Source: Bacteroidales bacterium (GTDB lineage Bacteria > Bacteroidota > Bacteroidia > Bacteroidales > F082). From it: a stretch of 64,000 nucleotides of DNA. A program made the position numbers and the translations under genes. A model generated the notes under the pieces. The model made no database searches and was not told where the DNA came from. It saw only the letters and a program-made list of their open reading frames with translations. The stretch lies in the NCBI GenBank assembly GCA_017466405.1, contig JAFTUF010000063.1, forward strand, positions 1 through 64,000. Reading direction: 5' to 3'. This document shows, in pieces, positions 63,901 to 64,000 of the stretch (position 1 is the stretch's first letter; each line of letters opens with the position of its first letter).

Positions 63901-64000
63901 ACTACCTGAGATATTCATATCTACCGAATAGCCGTTACCATCCCATACGCCCTTGAATGATGTTCCTGGAGGACAGATAGCGACATTCAAGTCTTCGATA
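54976..64000 (-). CDS. Giant T9SS adhesin, 5' end beyond the window
   Basis: More than 3000 residues without a start in the window (frame open at 64000). From the N-terminal side: a GLUG-repeat region (GGIVGCMYND, GGITGYFQSND; about 63200-64000), beta modules, a Fn3-like part, a carboxypeptidase-regulatory-like module (SFAGFVYELDGVTPIADASV), a carbohydrate-binding-like module (ADFETGDFSQANFNNEVTPN), a beta-propeller-like stretch, two cleaved-adhesin domains (EGSPEGWSFIDANADGHTWY; DGTLGGWTTIDADGDGNNWL), an Asp-rich linker (DDDDDNDDDNDD, near 57350), several CGDPNSRWISMDG-type modules and a T9SS sorting domain. Codon use is strongly biased. It is probably a cell-surface hemagglutinin-like protein. 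Confidence 0.88.
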   Translation of the reverse strand, partial: IEDLNVAICPPGTSFKGVWDGNGYSVDMNISGSGYQGLFASLSAGSIVRNVTTTGKIISNNQYNGGIVGCMYNDALISNCVNYATIQSTSGCTAGIAGYVQSNSLVENCVNYGDIVGYGNWHGGIAGYMNNTGYVKNCTNYGTVQGYQYTGGISSECVNYSVIIDCANFGDVDASGAYIGGVTGHVNKSHIYNSYNVGNVKGSHNTGGITGYFQSNDTIHGRIENVYNGGTVVGTNGWLTNTGSLIGYNPSGTMRHAYYLEGTHELAYGTSCNTTRLFDAISFTAGDAENEFVLSEEHYGTTDLLTALNAYEAYGENEWKKDIYGNNKNMPTFNVGNAPGLDVYPSTIAMGFRPIGAEMAPVKVTLTNTSVNALTLSYIEFGSSFFMLDENSNNPEMPLTIEARESVDIYVTTNPDAEVAEGMIEEQMAILWGQRGLSVTDITARAYNPVAPDVVEAYGTIASFPASVTASTQDVKANYQLPGDGIAGADAVYKITITDDVLLNAEVSGDNPKVAIYTEDLYGEAYPSDDNYYTGPIVNETAGTQFYFDQAQFITHPGGGLNGADISVCGNYMGWSVDRSYSYTMADDFYSEEDIVINEVEFYAYQTNALTTSTMRALYVQIYDGNPMEGGQVIWGDLETNILTHSSWTGVYRVSPNFETDSEYPIMRVVASGLNIELPAGTYWIEYSVLGNENFGYAYGIPRTIWGATETGNGLIYEGYYGVWSEMVDTYPQGVPMILRSGFTQRDGEVAKSVELPKATGAAPEIAHRSATEVDYADRLRSGALSTGGTNPIANMTMIPGTYYLVASSTSSEFTVNVNTETIPLPEQATAVYPADGAKDVKAPMTLKWNLGRYTTEYQVLFGTTYPPTEVVQDWSAELVSGMNIFNLADNTNYFWQVNERNASGITAGPVWGFVTSLDVPQDVAVEKANIYAGESAIVTWTSVPTDRTYRGYNVYNNGVKVNNALITDSSYEVKDLTYNMEPGYCFTVTAVYDEGESAFSDPVFVKVTDNGSFAGFVYELDGVTPIADASVMAIGRDEHNRQHLYEYVTDASGYYGGDVLAGSYKVLVSKEGYQKGSYYNAEAQSEYFAVAFDQMTENINVILTETYNPLCEVKAEETEDSNVNVYWSWNKMIPETMMADFETGDFSQANFNNEVTPNYPWVITEEAYEGSYAIKSSCAGVTSGESSIEATVEVPYDGMVSFYHKVSSESGWDMAYFYIDGELKGSYSGEMDWKQVQFPVSAGTHTYKWMYLKDSSYDNGEDTYYVDNIVFYQEIPPFEGGWLYYDDGTYASSIGLGSASPMYWGISYPDAQRYAGFTLTKVSLFDAAPDYAGNYTINIYLGGTSSPGTLVSTQEVALTGIADFVEVELNTPVAIDGTQPLWITFYTADITYPAAGCAYMGDSNSDWLSLDGSYWEHAYDYGLTYTWMARGYLENAKGEVRELSRASEAPKFVGGTSTGEFVAKAAAQPINVGVPSNETMADDMSREMKSYKVYRANNLNNEYTVETVQLLGDNVLDTFLLDTEWATLETGVYKWGVSAVYEGNRKANERTIELDKDFVAYPDATLPCNAEVEIANIDGTMFRGARAYANNLYANNMPLGYLSLDIEKPLEAVTINSTVVDRAGEYYDGMFYGYSSSNKYYKIVAETGEIVSETPVARYMTEMAYDYSTSTMYGIYSGDLYTINIETGESTFIGELGQTIMAFAIDLAGNAYGIAIGYGDLYAINLYDATCEYIGSTNMGCNYVQCAGFDHNDGTLYWFQFYSTDDMGLYKVDVTTAEAEMISLNTGEITSFFIPYEEGDPTYPFQANNESPIVWSNTIDKNMVTSVSVTAVTNSEDPADNTLVTFRNISEPEMGYDYEVTLDETGYYEWPEFRKGTYELTITKSGFASDAMGEIVEIWDVTAINCQLTEIIAPVAGLYVSPTGWAMWIESGTSVIGDEFEYGFEGSPEGWSFIDANADGHTWYHNSVSTQHGVTSIASHTGSGHMYSESFCNIIATPIAPDDYLVSPVKAFIGSSSVFSFWACAQDENFPYEHFGVAISTTGNTSADDFTTISEWTLTAKGTPNPKAGRDASGRGEGSWYKFSVDLKDYAGQEVWLAIRHFNSCDQYVILVDDVTLQNTRDAKSVGFYQISLNGVPEDEVTVPYYQHENLIIGEQYTTAVTTYYTTGVSEESTYTWTYAGCNQYPGVTEFAGEYNDGTVVLNWTLPAAGNDDDDDNDDDNDDPVAMSWDFEDGTLGGWTTIDADGDGNNWLNSNEVLGQGNGYNGSNYFAMSESYINYVGPLNPDNYLVSPEKISVSAGTKISFWACAQDENYPFEHFGVAVSTAGNSSASDFTTISEWTINAKGSRQGERSLRQSAWTQYEADLSEYAGQEVYVALRHFNCTDQYFLDVDDIAITSSKETREGTWAYYDDGINVDAIGGPASFSWAIKLRADDIANLGALTKVAAYDRLSTSGTFDICLGGDNEPGASVLNQEYTFTGINDFVEIELTEAVNPAGQNVWIVFNTDDGINYPAAECANTGDPDGRWIYLASDGWFDVTEAGLDATWMIRGYFDTEAGDDNNEGGEAIAEILGVMLYRDGELLTPQPLTETSFTETVEDNNEYEYDLRVVYGGVKDSTYYAMSCPETVTIDAVMACDAPENLYGEATFNADGTFGATLVWPYSEPASDWLFYDDGNFVDGIGGPASFYWGIMIPAESLTSYAGTYMTKVALFDYAASSGDINIYYGGTSAPATLVHSQAYSVSGTNNYVEFELTSALPIDETQNLWIVFSTSQGASYPAAVANDCGDPNSRWISMDGAVWEDLAGSGLVYSWMIRAYVTNEFKSEVSELTPITDYEYTVGEGELAKAGAKASTLDHYNVYRGTSSNNFELVGETTEGTYFDELSEEGTYYYQVTAVYVSGNDECESDPANAYDTDEDYVVVNVVSINENGVEGMMVYPNPTTDKVTIEAEAMTRITITNALGQTVYDQEVNSDNKVLDMSQYEGGVYMVRITTENGVAVERLTVVR

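Overview
The window reads as chromosomal DNA of a Bacteroidota bacterium, most likely of the order Bacteroidales. Evidence: promoters follow the Bacteroidetes pattern (TTG or TTTG, 19-20 bp, then TAnnTTTG); six proteins carry or appear to carry type IX secretion (T9SS) C-terminal sorting domains; DUF4290, DUF1573, Omp28-type, FISUMP and PorE-like proteins are present; SecD and SecF are fused; the DNA is AT-rich. No rRNA, tRNA, transposase, integrase or CRISPR array was found. The right edge cuts a very large adhesin gene.

Layout. 1-5.1 kb: a 51-codon secreted ORF partly made of repeats, a PcrA/UvrD helicase, a DUF4290 protein and MurA. 5.2-9.5 kb: grpE-dnaJ and an ABC exporter pair. 9.6-13.6 kb: a lipoprotein regulator with TPRs and a C-terminal HTH, followed by a compact operon of a small cysteine-containing secreted peptide, a thioredoxin-like protein and a DUF1573 protein. 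13.9-23.8 kb: secDF (with an in-frame TAG), a PorE-like OmpA protein, purM, prfA, pyrF and a small membrane protein. 23.9-29.3 kb: three Omp28-like T9SS cargo paralogues on the minus strand. 29.6-38.5 kb: ilvE, then an accessory patch with a duplicated and truncated methyltransferase, two copies of a DUF4160/DUF2442 pair (one broken), an AAA ATPase plus the scar of a second one, four copies of a 48-bp hairpin element, an outer-membrane barrel and a FISUMP lipoprotein. 38.7-49.1 kb: htpG, lemA with two TPM proteins around a structured RNA candidate, an FtsE-like ATPase, an N6-adenine methylase, two glycosyltransferases and murB. 49.1-64 kb: minus-strand surface proteins, namely two gingipain-adhesin-like proteins (1267 aa and more than 3000 aa) and a fourth Omp28 paralogue.

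The most unusual feature is the spacer DNA. Nearly every gap is filled with short 'stutter' repeats of a few word families (AACTCAGC, CTGAGAAA, TGTTGTC/TGTTGAC, CTTTAGTCTTTTG, GTTGAAAATTGAAA, GTTTATAGTT) and with imperfect hairpins that begin GTAGAGACG. These invade genes. They supply the last codons and the stop codon of at least five genes, they sit in frame inside an ABC ATPase and two unrelated methyltransferases (placing the same decapeptide in both), and they mark the breakpoint of a gene duplication. The hairpins differ in sequence from copy to copy, but their two arms change together, so structure rather than sequence appears to be kept.

Functionally the window joins cell-envelope synthesis (murA, murB, glycosyltransferases), protein folding and export (grpE, dnaJ, htpG, secDF), a T9SS accessory candidate and at least six proteins that would use T9SS. 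All calls come from reading sequence and translated proteins by eye; no database search was run.
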